Shown here piece after piece: positions 35,021 to 46,191 of a stretch of DNA of 64,000 bases (the stretch's first letter is position 1; the number at the start of each line of letters is the position of its first letter). A program made the translations under genes and the position numbers. The notes under the pieces were generated by a model. That model did no database searches and was not told the DNA's origin. It saw only the letters and a list, made by a program, of their open reading frames with translations. Where the stretch lies: the NCBI GenBank assembly GCA_018296165.2, contig JACKQL020000073.1, forward strand, positions 180,543 through 244,542, in the 5' to 3' direction. Origin of the DNA: Termitomyces sp. T153 (lineage: Eukaryota; Basidiomycota; Agaricomycetes; Agaricales; Lyophyllaceae).

Positions 35021-36078
35021 TGTCATGACCCACTTCCTGGACCCCCAACATTGTTCCCAGCCCACTTGCTTCCCCAGAGTCCCTCCTCCAATGCCTCATC
35101 AAAACCCTCAACCATCAAGCACCTTCTGCAGGCATCCTGAGTAACTCTGACACTTTTCCAGCAAACCCCAATGGCCCCCTGGCTAACTCTGATGCCTTCT
35201 CTGCAGCCATTAATGCTTCCCTTGACCCTCCTGAGCCCTTGGAACCCTCCTCAACCATTCCTGACCCTGTTGTACATCTCTGGCTTGCCACCCTGACTCA
35301 CCTGACCTACCCCAAAGCATCACAACAACCCTGGAGTGATCTGTGCCCCCAACTGATCCCATCAGAATATCACCACAGCCCACCCTTCAATCACAACTAA
35401 CATCTGTCAACTCTGCATGGCTCCATTGAGCCCTGCTTCCACACCCACTGCCCTCTGGAGCTCTCCAGTAGTCAGTATATAATCCATAGAGTAGCACCTT
35501 GTACTCTAGTCTTGATATTGCATTAACTGGTTACTTGTGTCTTGTGTTTCTTCCTGTCTCTGTTTCTAATTTTAGTCTTGAATCTATCTCTTTTCAGTCT
35601 CATCTTGTCTCACCTCCATCTCATCTCAATTGTCTTTATTTCCTTTGTTTCTCTAAGTTCTTTTCATCTTCGACATCAGTACAAACTCTGTGCATGTGCT
35701 ATTACCCTCGAACATTCTTACAACAACTCCAGGCCTCACTCCTCACTTGGCCCCAGAACCCATCGGGTCTTAATTGATCCCCTGTCAAACTCTGGCTCTG
35801 CCTCCATCACTTGCAAAGCCTCCACTTGCCCCACAATCTATTTGCATGCCTACAAACTTGTTCCTGATGCCTGCCCAAGCCTAACACCTAATATACTTGG
35901 TCTTAGACTTCCCAGGACCACTCTGGACCTACTTGAACCACTCCCATTAGCTTCCCCTTGCAAGTCGCTCCACTCCATGCCAACCACGGAGTGCTAGGTT
36001 ATAAGCACAGGGCATTGCATCTGCCTAGTAAGGACTTGCCCAGTGTAGCTGAGCCCCTGTAGTCAGCAGAACCTGACA
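35021..36078 (+). repeat. LTR-B of family X (3' LTR)
   Basis: It starts TGTCATGACCC right after a polypurine tract and ends CAGAACCTGACA (1058 bp). A TATA-like GTATATAATCC is at about 35475. It is inverted relative to LTR-A and strongly CpG-depleted. It abuts the rearranged end of KDZ copy 2 at 36083. Confidence 0.85.
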
Positions 36079-36379
36079 AACAGCCCTTGGCAGTCTCATC
36101 ATTTAGGTGCTCAGTCTCAATACTTATATAGTTTCACCAATCACAGCCATACCAATGTACAACTTTTAGGTTGTTTGCTGTCAATGGGAATCTGGTTTAG
36201 CTGCTGATTGGAACCTGTCTAGAGCTAAGAGGGCTTTCTGGTAGACACTGCTTTGGCTTAGCAATTCTTCATTGCAAGTTGCATCTTGACAGATGAGGAG
36301 ACAGCCCTTGGCAGTTTCATCATTTAAGTGCTCAATCTTGATACCAATCACAGCTATACCAATTTACAACTTGACTCAG

Positions 36380-39300
36380 TTCATGCCACATGGCCATCTT
36401 TTTGTCAGCATATGCTCAGAGACCTTTTTTTTGGCTGACATGCCCCTCTGAGACAGATTTCTGCCTGCATAAGGAAATAGCAAACAGTCCATTCCATTTC
36501 ACTGGTAACAAGCTGACATTCTTCTGTCCATCTGTTTTGTTGTGCTCTTGCATGGAGGTAGTATACTCAATTGACTGATGAGATTGGTTATGAATTTGAT
36601 ACTGGATAATTGAAGAGGAAACTGGGCCAACACAGATATGTTGAATGAATGGAATTGGCAGGTGGATTGAGAATGAATTGATGGATACCTGAGTGGAAAG
36701 CAACTTACACTTACAGAGAGTTTCAGCGTCTCTTTTAATATCTGGATTAGCTTGCCTGAATTTTGACACTTTTTCTTGAAGCAACCTAGACAACATGAGA
36801 ATACATGAAAGATTTTTTGGCAATGAGTTCTTGGAATGCTTGAATATGCCTTTCAATTTGGAGCAAATGCAATTGCCTTTCAATACTGGACAGTTCTGAG
36901 CAATTGCCAGCAATTTTTGATGGCAAGGATATTTCAAGTTCTTCTGGCACAGCAGAATCCAGTTCCAGCAGAGGATCTAGTCCAGGTAGTGGGTTTGGCA
37001 CCAGGTCTGGCAATGTTTCATTGTCTTCTGACATTTCTTCATCAAATGCACTAGGAATCTCATCCACCTCAAGTGGTGTAGTCCTTTGTGTATTGGAAGA
37101 ATAACTATCCTTGACTTGGGAAGCAGCCAGGACATTCAGTTGAACCCTTAACAATTCTCTATCTGCTTCAACCTCTTGTCACTCATCCTCCCATGCTTGC
37201 TGACTCATCTGATGGACTTGGTCTTGTAATGCAGTTCTAATATCACACTTAGTCCTTAACCATGGTTTAACTCATTGCTGTTCTTCAATGTCAAGTGCAA
37301 GTTGGATCCAGAATATATCAGTATCTGGCATTCAGCCCCCAGCTTCCAATCCAGTGTCCAGCAGATTACCACCATGTCTTGCTTGGAAGCCTATGGTCTG
37401 AGCCTTAAGGATGTCCATTGTTTTTTTGTCTTGGTCCCTCAGATTTTCAGCAGTGGTGATCTCAGCCTCCCAGTTTGATATCAGTTCTGCTGAGATTCCT
37501 GTGAACTGTGCAGTGATACAATGTTGTCACACCATTGGGAACATAATAAAACACCAGAAGTCATAACAAACATTTATTAAGGCTGAAAACTGTAAGCCTC
37601 CTGGTAAAACAAGTTCCAGCAACATGATCCCTTTGAAATACACCAAGCAAAATACAGAACAGGATAGGACAAGGACTATACTAGACTATACACTCAATAA
37701 TAGTCCAATCACTGTAATGGGAGGGGAAGCATGGGACTGGCAAAAGCACCTGAGTGGCATCCATTCTAGTAAGATCTAGATCTGATCTAAGAATAACCAG
37801 ATTGGAATGTTGACTGAAAGGAGGTAAAGAATGGAATGAAGGGAAGGGAAAGGACAATGAATGGAAGAATATGAAATGAATGGAATGAAGGAAAGGGAAA
37901 GGAACAGATGAATGGTAGAACCTGAATGGGAAAGAACCTGAATGGGGAAGGATATGAACTGAATAAAGAAAGATGAATGGAAGAACCTGAATGGGGAAGA
38001 ACCTGAATGGGGAAGAATATGAAATAAATAAAGGAAGAATAAGGGAAGAAACTGAATGGGGAAGAATATGAATAGAAGAAATACAAAGGAGGAAGAGATA
38101 AATGGAGCAAATGGAAGTTAAGAATGCAAAGGAGGAATGATGCACCAGGAACTAGCCTGTGGCACTGAAACAGGCATACCAAAAGGGGAAATTAGAATAA
38201 CAGTTATGAATAAGGGGCTGGAAAGTATGGAACCAAAAGCCACATGCAGGGGGTGGTCTGTGCACTGTAGAAAGAAGTATAAATAGCCCAAGTAGAGTAG
38301 CAAATAGACAGGCAATTAATAGGCAAAGGCTCAGTGGTTCCCAGGGAGTGAATCACTTAGGCTGGAGTTTGTTGAAACACCTCTACATTCAGAATAGAAA
38401 TATTTTGGAAGTAAACCTCAACCTCAAACATTTATCAAGACATCAGTGTGGAATTGGAGTGGACTTCCTAAGTCTTCAAGAAAGCCCCAGAACTATTAGT
38501 ATACTCTAACCCAGTACTGCAGCAGCATAATAATGAACAGCAGCCTCACTCATCTCAATGGCTGTTAAGTATTTTTGGCATAGGAAAGGAACCATATCAA
38601 GTAACTTCTTCCAGTTGGAGTCACACATATGATTGTCAAGGATTTCTGCCCAATATGCAAGAGTAGCAGTTCATGCCATCTAAGAAACTTCATTGAGAGT
38701 AGACCAAAGTATTTCAATTATCTCCCCAGCAATGTGACCAACTTCTGGAATAAATAATGAGGCAAAGCAGAAAAAGCAATTTTCTTTGTGGCCATGGACA
38801 TGAAGAAGGCCAATTGCATAGTCAACCAGTAGATTATCTGGTAAAACTTCCCCCACTTCTGCTAATCATTTAACAGACTTGACACACCACTGGCATGCTA
38901 TGTCATATACCAGCAAGAGATGCTTGATAGATTCCATGTTGGTTGTCTTCAACACATATGATGGGAAAGTCTGTATACACTTGGCCTTCACCATGGGTTA
39001 AGTTTGTTATGCTGTTGGGAGCAAAGCAGCCATGGCAGGTGCATGCTGTTGCAACAATTCTAGTAATGTTGCATGATTTATTCATTAGGAGGGCCTTTTC
39101 AATGGCCTTGAATGTGTTTTCACAAGGAGCTACCTGGCAATGGACCCATCAGATAGCTAGAGTGGAGGTTAATAGCAGATGGCAGATGGTGTATGGCCAG
39201 AGTGGATGTTAATAGTGGACAGCAGACAGCAGATAGGGGCCATTTGGATCAAGTTAATAGCAGACAGCAAATGGTGTATGGCTGGAGTGGAGGTTAGTAG

Positions 39301-41334
39301 TGGACAGCAGATGGTGGATGAGGGCAATTTGAATTCAAACATTGATAGTCAATCAATAATGGCACATGTTAGCAATCTGAGGAAAAACTCACTATCAGCC
39401 TATCCTTTGCAAACTTAAAACATTTATCAAGTTCATCCCTCCTGGGCATCATTCCACCTCCTTCAAAATACCATACATCCTGAGCAGGATTATGATGATG
39501 GACATAATCTGCCTTGAAGTTTCCATTCATCATCAATAAGTGATTGGACTTCCACTGAACTAGATCTTCCTTCCAGTTTGATGGAATATTCACTCCTGGT
39601 TGAGGGCAAGTGGGTCAGAATATTATAAGTTTGCTGTGCTCTGGTGCCATCAGTTCTTTTGTCTCATTGTGTCCAAAATCTGCTTATTACAATTTTTTCA
39701 ACCAGTGCTATGAATGGGGAAGTCATCATAATTCACAGTAGAGGTTATCTACTTCACCTGAAGAAGCAATTGATCAAGTAATCCTCACAAGTTTCTGCCA
39801 ATACTGATAAGCAGAGGCTTTGCACCCTAAATTAGTCAGACAAATATTGTCCAGAACAGCCATTGTAAAATATGTTCTCATCTAGTCAAATGTGCTGGGA
39901 ATCAGTGAGTGACATCCTTGACCCAGACATTTTGGCCAGAACACCTGCATGCAACAACACTGATGTAGTACACACCAGTTGTGTGTACAATGCATGTAAT
40001 CAGGTTTCCAAAGCAATCAATTCTCTTAACATGGCACCCATATGCAGATAGTGGATTGAAACTAGCAGTGGCTGCAGAGGGAGGAAGTCCATCAACATGA
40101 ACAGTATGATTTTCCTCTATTTGTTGTGGTCCATGTGAGGGAACATCTTCCATTGGTACTTCTTCCAATCATAGTTCTCCATCTTCCATGATGCCATTGT
40201 CCTCTAGTTCCTGTTGCTCCTCTAGTATCTGAATTCCAGCCAGAATTTTGGTGTGTGAGGTAGGCATAGATACATTTGATGGATTTGATCCCAGATTCAT
40301 GAACAAAACCTCTACATCCACTGACAAAAGCCATTGCTCCTGCTGCAGCAACTGATTGGACAGCAGATCTGCTAAAAGCTGCATTTCCAGGGACAGGTTC
40401 ACTGATGAAAACTGCATTTCTGCTGGCAGACCCAATGCCAGAAACATGTTTCTATGTTTCCTGTTTCTACATCAATATCAATTGGTTCATCATAACCTAT
40501 ATTAGTAATTTCAGCATGCCTGATAGCACCATGACAACATTGACATACTCTGAATGGCTTGCAGGAAGCCTTGCTCTTTTATGTCATTTTTTCATTCATA
40601 ATCATTGAGTTCATTCACCCAGGTCATGCCACCATGACAATTGTGAATTGCATGGTGGGGAACATAGAAATAGCCACCTGCATCAGATAAGTTCATGGGC
40701 TGGAATGGAAGTATTTGCCATTCCATATCTCTGGTTGGTGAAGTGGGTTGGACTGGTGTGTTTGGCATAAACACCTATGACAAAAAAGTCTTGACCCAAT
40801 GCAATCACAGCATTGTCATTGCACAAGATAATTGTCAGGAGATGCATGGAAATGGATAATATCACCAATGGATTCATGACTGAGTAAACCATTGAGCAAC
40901 TGTGGAACATAGTTAATGAAGTTATCAAGATAGTCTGCCTGTGTTTATAGGATATGAACAATAATATGTTGCACAATTTTGACATGGAAATTCACCTTGC
41001 CATGCTTCATGGGGACAGGATAGATATCATCTATCATTGTAGCATCTGGAAAAAAATCATGGTCATCATCAGTGGCTGGGAATGGTATAGTAGAAGTGAC
41101 AACTGGAATTGGACCAATGAGCACTTGATCTTTTACCAGTATAGGTAATTCTCTAGAGTTCTGGATGACTCTTGTCTTTTTTTCAGCAGGCATAAGATCC
41201 TCTGCTTGAGAACTGTTGTTTTGTTGCTTGTGCTGCTGGTGCTTCAGCATAGCAATCAAGTTCATGGTGCAAATGAGGTGTTGGAAAGTGTGCCTGCCAG
41301 CAGGAGATTTCCTAAAATATATGCAGCAGCACAT
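36380..41334 (-). pseudogene. KDZ transposase, copy 2 (decayed)
   Basis: The order on - matches copy 1: N-terminal region (41334-40945), Cys/His cluster (about 40880-40700, including YFYVPHHAIHNCHGG), open stretch with HTTGVYYISVVACRC (40168-39902), catalytic core and helical C-terminus (36937-36416). The first catalytic Asp is Asn here (MMNGNF, codon at 39525-39527, a G-to-A change on the coding strand), while YDIACQ (about 38900) and GEIIEILWS (about 38730) are kept. A 1-kb insertion splits the region after the core. Several stops are present. Confidence 0.85.
37514..38517 (+). mobile_element. 1-kb insertion in KDZ copy 2 (solo-LTR-like)
   Basis: The insertion is absent from the matching place in copy 1 (near 5285-5320). 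The 5-bp sequence TGCAG lies on both sides (37509-37513 and 38518-38522), which fits a target-site duplication. A TATA-like TATAAATAGCC is at about 38277. The middle (37800-38090) is an imperfect purine-rich array built on GAATGGGGAAGAA units. No protein is encoded (the long frames on - are low-complexity). The ends are TG...AC, so the LTR assignment is uncertain. Confidence 0.6.
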
Positions 41335-42029
41335 GAGAGATGAGAAAGACCAATTGTTATAAGCCCTGTATGAGATGATTGGTTATGTGAAGAGGTGCAA
41401 GTGACATACAACAGATGATGATTGATATTGGCAATCTTTCCACAACATTAAATATTCTCAAAGAAAATTTTGTTGTGAAACTTTCCCTCAAGTGATATGC
41501 ACTAGGCTAAGGTAGAAAACCCACCATCAGACTGTCTGCCAGAATGGACAATAGAAGAGAAAATAGAAAAACAGATATTCATTGGTGTGGGTGACATTCC
41601 TTAGTAGGTGAGGAAAAAATTAGCAAGGGTTGTATAAGACAATTGGATTGAATTGGTGGAAGACTTGTGGATGGCCAGCTGATATTGGGTCTGCTGAATG
41701 GACATCTGATCCAGTAGGCTATCTATGGACATTCTTCAATGGTTAAAGAGACAGAAAGTTATTTGATGCAGAGAGAGACAGAATTGGTAAAAGGCTTTGG
41801 GAAGGCCAGTTGGGAAGGCTGGCTGATGTCTGCTCTGGCAGGCAGACACTGGCCCTGGTGCATTATCTATGAAAGTTTTTTATGTGGGTGAAAGATCATG
41901 TGATTTAGTGTTTGACAAAAATTGAATTTAACAATTGGGTCTACAAAAGGTCCTTGTCCAACAAGCCCATACCCAATGTCTGCTAGGCACCAGAACCAAT
42001 ATTTTCTCCAAGAAAAACTACCCTTCACT

Positions 42030-43590
42030 GTACATGAGAGGGCAATTTTTGAACCATATAAGGAAATGTACTAGAAGAGCCAAATTGTCAGGCTAGAACC
42101 ACCATCTTAAAGATAAAATCCACACCAATATTTTCAACTACTGGGCCAGTAAGAAACAGCACCAGAAACTGGAGAAGAGTGGGCAGAGAAAATCAAGGTG
42201 AGTCCCCATTCACATTTGCTAAATCCAGACTTCTAATGCCTTCTGGTAGAAAGTTGGAAACTACATAAAAAATTCCTGGAGACTATATAACCAACATAAA
42301 AATCCAAGGGCACTCATGCAAATTTCTGTTAGAATTTGGTCTGGCAAATAATGTCAAAGGAAATTAATCAGGAGATAAAAAACTTGCTGGGTGTTGAGGA
42401 TCTTGACAGCTCATGACTAGAGGCATTTTCACACTACAATGTGGCTATGAAAAATGCTATGAATTGGCTAAGTCTAGAGGAGGAAAACCACTTATGGAGG
42501 ACAGCTACTCAGTGGAGTGAGAAAGGAAATCTGCTCAATATCCAGCACAAGTGAGTAGTCCCTTTTTTCATTCTAAAGTCATCATATTGCTCCTGAACCC
42601 ACTGGCTGTCTGCTATCCAGTGCCCACTGTTCAATCCTTACTTCCATCTAATGTAGCACTGTAAGTCTCCTGTCTGCTCCAGCCTCTGGTGTCCACTATC
42701 CATCTCATGATCTATTCTGATATTTTTTTTTAGAAAGGCAGACAAATATAGCTTGAAATGGGTTGATGATGCAGACATCCTTCATTTTAAGGAAATGGGC
42801 ATGTTGAGCTGGACTGTTGTAGGTTGGATTGCATAGGTTGGATTGCAGAAGAAGGCATGACTCTCAGGGTGTAGGTGCATGTTATGCCAATTTTTTTAAC
42901 AAAGTTGTACTTGTAGACATGAAAATATGTCTCACTTGACACAGACCAACTGATATTCATTTGAAAATATGTTTCCTGACCTGGTAGGTGACTTCAAACA
43001 GAATATGGTGGACTACATGTCCACTCTCCTGGGCACACATACAGCAACAAATGACACCTTGCAACAGGACACTACTTCTGTCCTGACCCATCCCAATCTT
43101 GCTCTTGAGCAAGACAGTGACAGAGTTCCAATACTACCACCTCTACCAAGCAACATGGACCAAACCCAGCCAGAATTGGAAATGCTTGTCTGAGACTACT
43201 TGAACAGCCATTATAGTAAATTTGTTGTCCTGGTTTTTTGAATGTTTCTCACTCAAAAATTCTCAGAAATTGCCTCAGGCTTCTGTTACAAATCTGCTCC
43301 ACACAATGCTGTGCAGTTGAATTGTATGGAATTTGTCAATTCAAGATATCTTCCTGAATCACTGGAATTCAAGATATCTTCCTAAATCACTGGAATTCAA
43401 GGATCCCCACAATCTTGGTCAGTCAGAGATTTTACACCTTCTGAAGTTCTGGAGAGATTGTCAGAAAGAACATGGATCTAGTGATACCTTCTGGTGGAAT
43501 GGTGGAAGGTTTATGTCAACAAGAATAAGGACAGGGTTTTTGCTGAGTATGACACTTGTGCTGACCATATAAAAGAGGGCTGCTGCTTCA
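42030..43590 (+). pseudogene. KDZ-linked partner gene, copy 2 (longer)
   Basis: It matches the partner gene of copy 1. Exon A is followed by a 52-bp intron (42198-42249), exon B and a second intron (42551-42733, GTGAGT...TTTTAG), then an exon beginning KADKYSLKWVDDADILHF. Further coding pieces follow: 42969-43193 (VGDFKQNMVDYMSTLLG) and 43333-43572, where LPESLEFKDPHNLGQSEILHL leads to LKFWRDCQKEHG. The last block resembles uncharacterised basidiomycete proteins that carry LPxxLxLKDPSKL-type segments. Stops in exons A and B make it inactive. The function is unknown, so I do not assign one. Confidence 0.55.
43342..43397 (+). repeat. Two tandem 28-bp units
   Basis: TCAAGATATCTTCCTGAATC plus CTGGAAT is repeated with one change and then begins a third time (TCAAGG). 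It interrupts the partner gene coding block that follows, in a region where the related protein would be continuous, so it is a small tandem duplication within that gene. Confidence 0.8.
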
Positions 43591-43875
43591 GTGTCACATA
43601 AGGCAGCTCAAAAGGAGGCAGAACATCAGAGGAAACAAAAGCATGTTGAGTCATCCAGTGGTGATATGACAGTAAATTCTCTGGCTGGTCAATCCAGCAT
43701 GGTAGTCCACCCAGATCTGGCTCACAAACCCAGCATTATTGTGACTGGCAAACCCAGTATTTTAGTGCCAGATCTGGCAGGCAATCTCAGCATTGCAATC
43801 CAACCTGATCCATTCAGCAAACCTGACATTGTAAGCCAACCAGATCACTCAGGCAATCTGGCCAGTGAATGCTAG
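43591..43875 (+). CDS. ORF with repeated Pro-Asp-Leu units, partner gene tail
   Basis: The 94-residue frame has a basic start (KEAEHQRKQKH) and then imperfect repeats of about 14 residues built on PDLAxKPSI and PDLAGNLSI. It follows the partner gene on the same strand and is probably its disordered C-terminal extension. Confidence 0.35.
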   Translation: MSHKAAQKEAEHQRKQKHVESSSGDMTVNSLAGQSSMVVHPDLAHKPSIIVTGKPSILVPDLAGNLSIAIQPDPFSKPDIVSQPDHSGNLASEC

Positions 43876-44012
43876 CACTGTAGGCCCAGATATGGCTAGC
43901 AAACCTGGCACTGCACCCAGATCCAATCTTCAAATAGGTCTTGAGATTGTCAATGATGTCACTATACAACAGCTATAGCAAAGAGGATGAAATAACCTGG
44001 TAAGTCCAATCA

Positions 44013-44291
44013 ATGGCCCAGCAGATGGGTCTCCTTGTTACACAGTTCCTAGATCTGTTCTTGAAATTCTCAACTAGGAAAAGGACACACATGAAACAGA
44101 AACAGAGGCCAACACCATCATATCAACTGGCATGTGAGAAGTGCAAGGCATCACCTAACCTGCTACCAATCACCTCAAAGAGACAAAGGAGATCTCAAGC
44201 AGAGAGATTGAAAAAGGATGTGGCTAGTTACATGGGATCTACAACTCCAACAAGAAGTAGTAATTGCAATAAATCCACTCAAACAGCCTAG
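44013..44291 (+). CDS. Hypothetical basic ORF
   Basis: A 92-residue frame with a basic block (KRQRRSQAERLKKD) and a single CEKC pair. It lacks a full zinc cluster. No family is recognised. It is the last coding-looking frame before the tRNA-like array. Confidence 0.25.
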   Translation: MAQQMGLLVTQFLDLFLKFSTRKRTHMKQKQRPTPSYQLACEKCKASPNLLPITSKRQRRSQAERLKKDVASYMGSTTPTRSSNCNKSTQTA

Positions 44292-44472
44292 CATGATGGA
44301 CTGCATATTCCAGTGGATTTCATTTTCTGTTGTTTCTGATGGATATATCTGGCACTGCTTCTGGTAGGACATTCCAATGGTGCAACCTTTCTGCTTCTAA
44401 CATATTGTTATTCCATAAATGCTCAGTAGCTCTAATAAGGTTCAATAAAATGATTTGCAGGGCTCAACAATG

Positions 44473-45855
44473 CAAGGACTGGGAGTCAAACCCAGAACTT
44501 CCAGTGATGAAAGGCTTAGAAGCTTCAAAGAGAATTCCACTACACCATAGGAAGTATTAAACACGTGCTAAAAACTTTGCAGCAGATTGTACATGGGCAT
44601 TGCCAGCCAGAGGAGTTGAACCTGTGACTAACCCAATACATTGATCACAGTGATAGAACATTTCAAAGCTTGAAGGCCAATTCTGCTAGACCATAGATGT
44701 GTGGTGTAAAAATGACACAGAATATGTTAGATGATGCAAGCACTGGGGGTTGAACCCAGAGAATGTGGGGATGGAAGGTTTACAAGCTTCAAAGGCAGTA
44801 CCAATACACCATGTTGCCTTTGTAGCAGAAGTGTATTTTAGGCATCCTGTTCAACAAAAGGTCAAAAAACTAACATGATCCCAAAGGAAAAGTGGGAAAT
44901 TTTCAAAGAGGCTTATTGCCAGTTACAGGAGTTGAACATGCAGCTGCCACATAAGATTCATGGAAAGTGACAATGCAGTACCAATATACCACACTGCTGT
45001 TGTAACAGGATTGTATCTTATGCATCCTGTTCAGCAAAAGGTCAAAAAACTAGTGTGATCCCAAAGAAAAAGTGGGAAAATTCCAACAGAATTATTGCCA
45101 GTTACAAAAGTCAAACCTGCAGCTGCCACATAAGATTGATACAAAGTGACAACACAGTACCAATACACCATGTTGTTGTTGTAACAGGATTGTATTTAAG
45201 GCATCCAGTTCAATGAAACAACTTGCATGTGTTCAACAAAAGGAAAACCTAATGTGATCCCAAAGAAAAACTGGAAAAAATTCCAAAGATGTTTATTGTC
45301 AGTTACAGGAGTCAAACCTGCAGCTGCCACATAAGATTGATACACAGTGACAACACAGTACCAATACACCACATTGCTATTGAAACAGCATTGTATTTTA
45401 GGCATCCTGTTCAATAAAACAACTTGCATGTGTTCAACAAAAGGTCAAAAAAAAACAAGGTTGTGACATCTATTGCCAGTTACAGGAGTCAAACCTGCAG
45501 CTGCCACATAGGATTGATACAATGTGACAATGCAGTACCAATACATGACATTGCTGTTGTAATCCTACTATATTTATGCTTCTCACATACTGTTCTGCCA
45601 TACCAGTTTCCACCCATACTGGTAATGACATTAATTCAACCACAAATCTGTCGTGGTGTGCTTAGTTAGAGAACAATGTAGAACTGTCTTTTCCAGGAGG
45701 CAGACTCTGTTGAAAATATCAAAAATTTTGCAGCTATCAAAAACCATATTCCAAGATGGTTATTGCAAGCTACAGGAGTTGAACCTGCAACTCCCACAGG
45801 CAATTATTGGGAAAGTGACAACACAGTACCAATACACCACATTGCCATTGTAATC
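44473..45855 (-). repeat. Array of about eight tRNA-like (SINE-like) units
   Basis: Units lie at about 44479-44550, 44612-44698, 44741-44817, 44917-44998, 45096-45178, 45297-45378, 45472-45555 and 45760-45848, all readable on -. Each has an A-box-like stretch (TATGGTGTAGTGG, CATGGTGTATTGG and similar) and a B-box-like stretch (GGGTTTGACTCCC, GGTTCAACTCC). Two keep perfect five-base T stems: CTGGGTTTGACTCCCAG (44479-44495) and CTGGGTTCAACCCCCAG (44742-44758). From the third unit on, tRNA-like heads alternate with a shared linker (AGGCATCCTGTTCAACAAAA and GTGATCCCAAAG) with a period of about 175-200 bp. None forms a convincing acceptor stem, so they are not working tRNA genes. Confidence 0.75.
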
Positions 45856-46191
45856 ACACTATATTTATATACCCCAAGTACTTTTCTGCCATACCAGTAA
45901 CAGATAGACCACACCACTGGGGCTGCCAGTGCATAGATCAAGCCTTACAAATATGACAAATAGGCTCAGTTAGATTCAAGTCAAGATATTGTATATACAT
46001 CTTGATCTGACTATTTATTACAAATATCACAAAGTACAAAAACAAAGGCCAGAAAGTCTCAAAAAATTCCAAAAAGTGTCAGTAAAGTCCAGTGGCACTT
46101 ATCCTCTTAGGGGTGATGTACTTAGGGATAGTGATGAGGACAGCCTGCCCAACTTGCAGTCAGTAAAAAAAAAACAGATTCCAGCAAGGAA

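Larger units (their letters stand above)
36083..42585 (-). mobile_element. KDZ-type DNA transposon, copy 2 (inverted relative to copy 1)
   Basis: The same two-gene layout as 1430-7540, reversed, with the transposase on - and the partner gene on +. Differences from copy 1: a 1-kb insertion (37514-38517), loss of the part matching about 6680-7340, and a local duplication at 36083-36375, where the block ACAGCCCTTGGCAG...CATTTA occurs at 36088 and again at 36300. LTR-B of family X lies directly at its left edge. True element ends are not visible. Confidence 0.8.

Noticed and set aside
37681..38182. Phe/Ser-rich ORFs on - with many aromatic residues
   Set aside because: Translations of the purine-rich GAATGGGGAAGAA array, with no protein-like composition.
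43591..43875. Repeat protein with a defined fold
   Set aside because: The PDLAxKPSI units are too irregular and short and look like a disordered tail.
44479..45855. Functional tRNA gene cluster
   Set aside because: Boxes and T arms are present, but acceptor stems and anticodon stems are not convincing, so SINE-like relics fit better.
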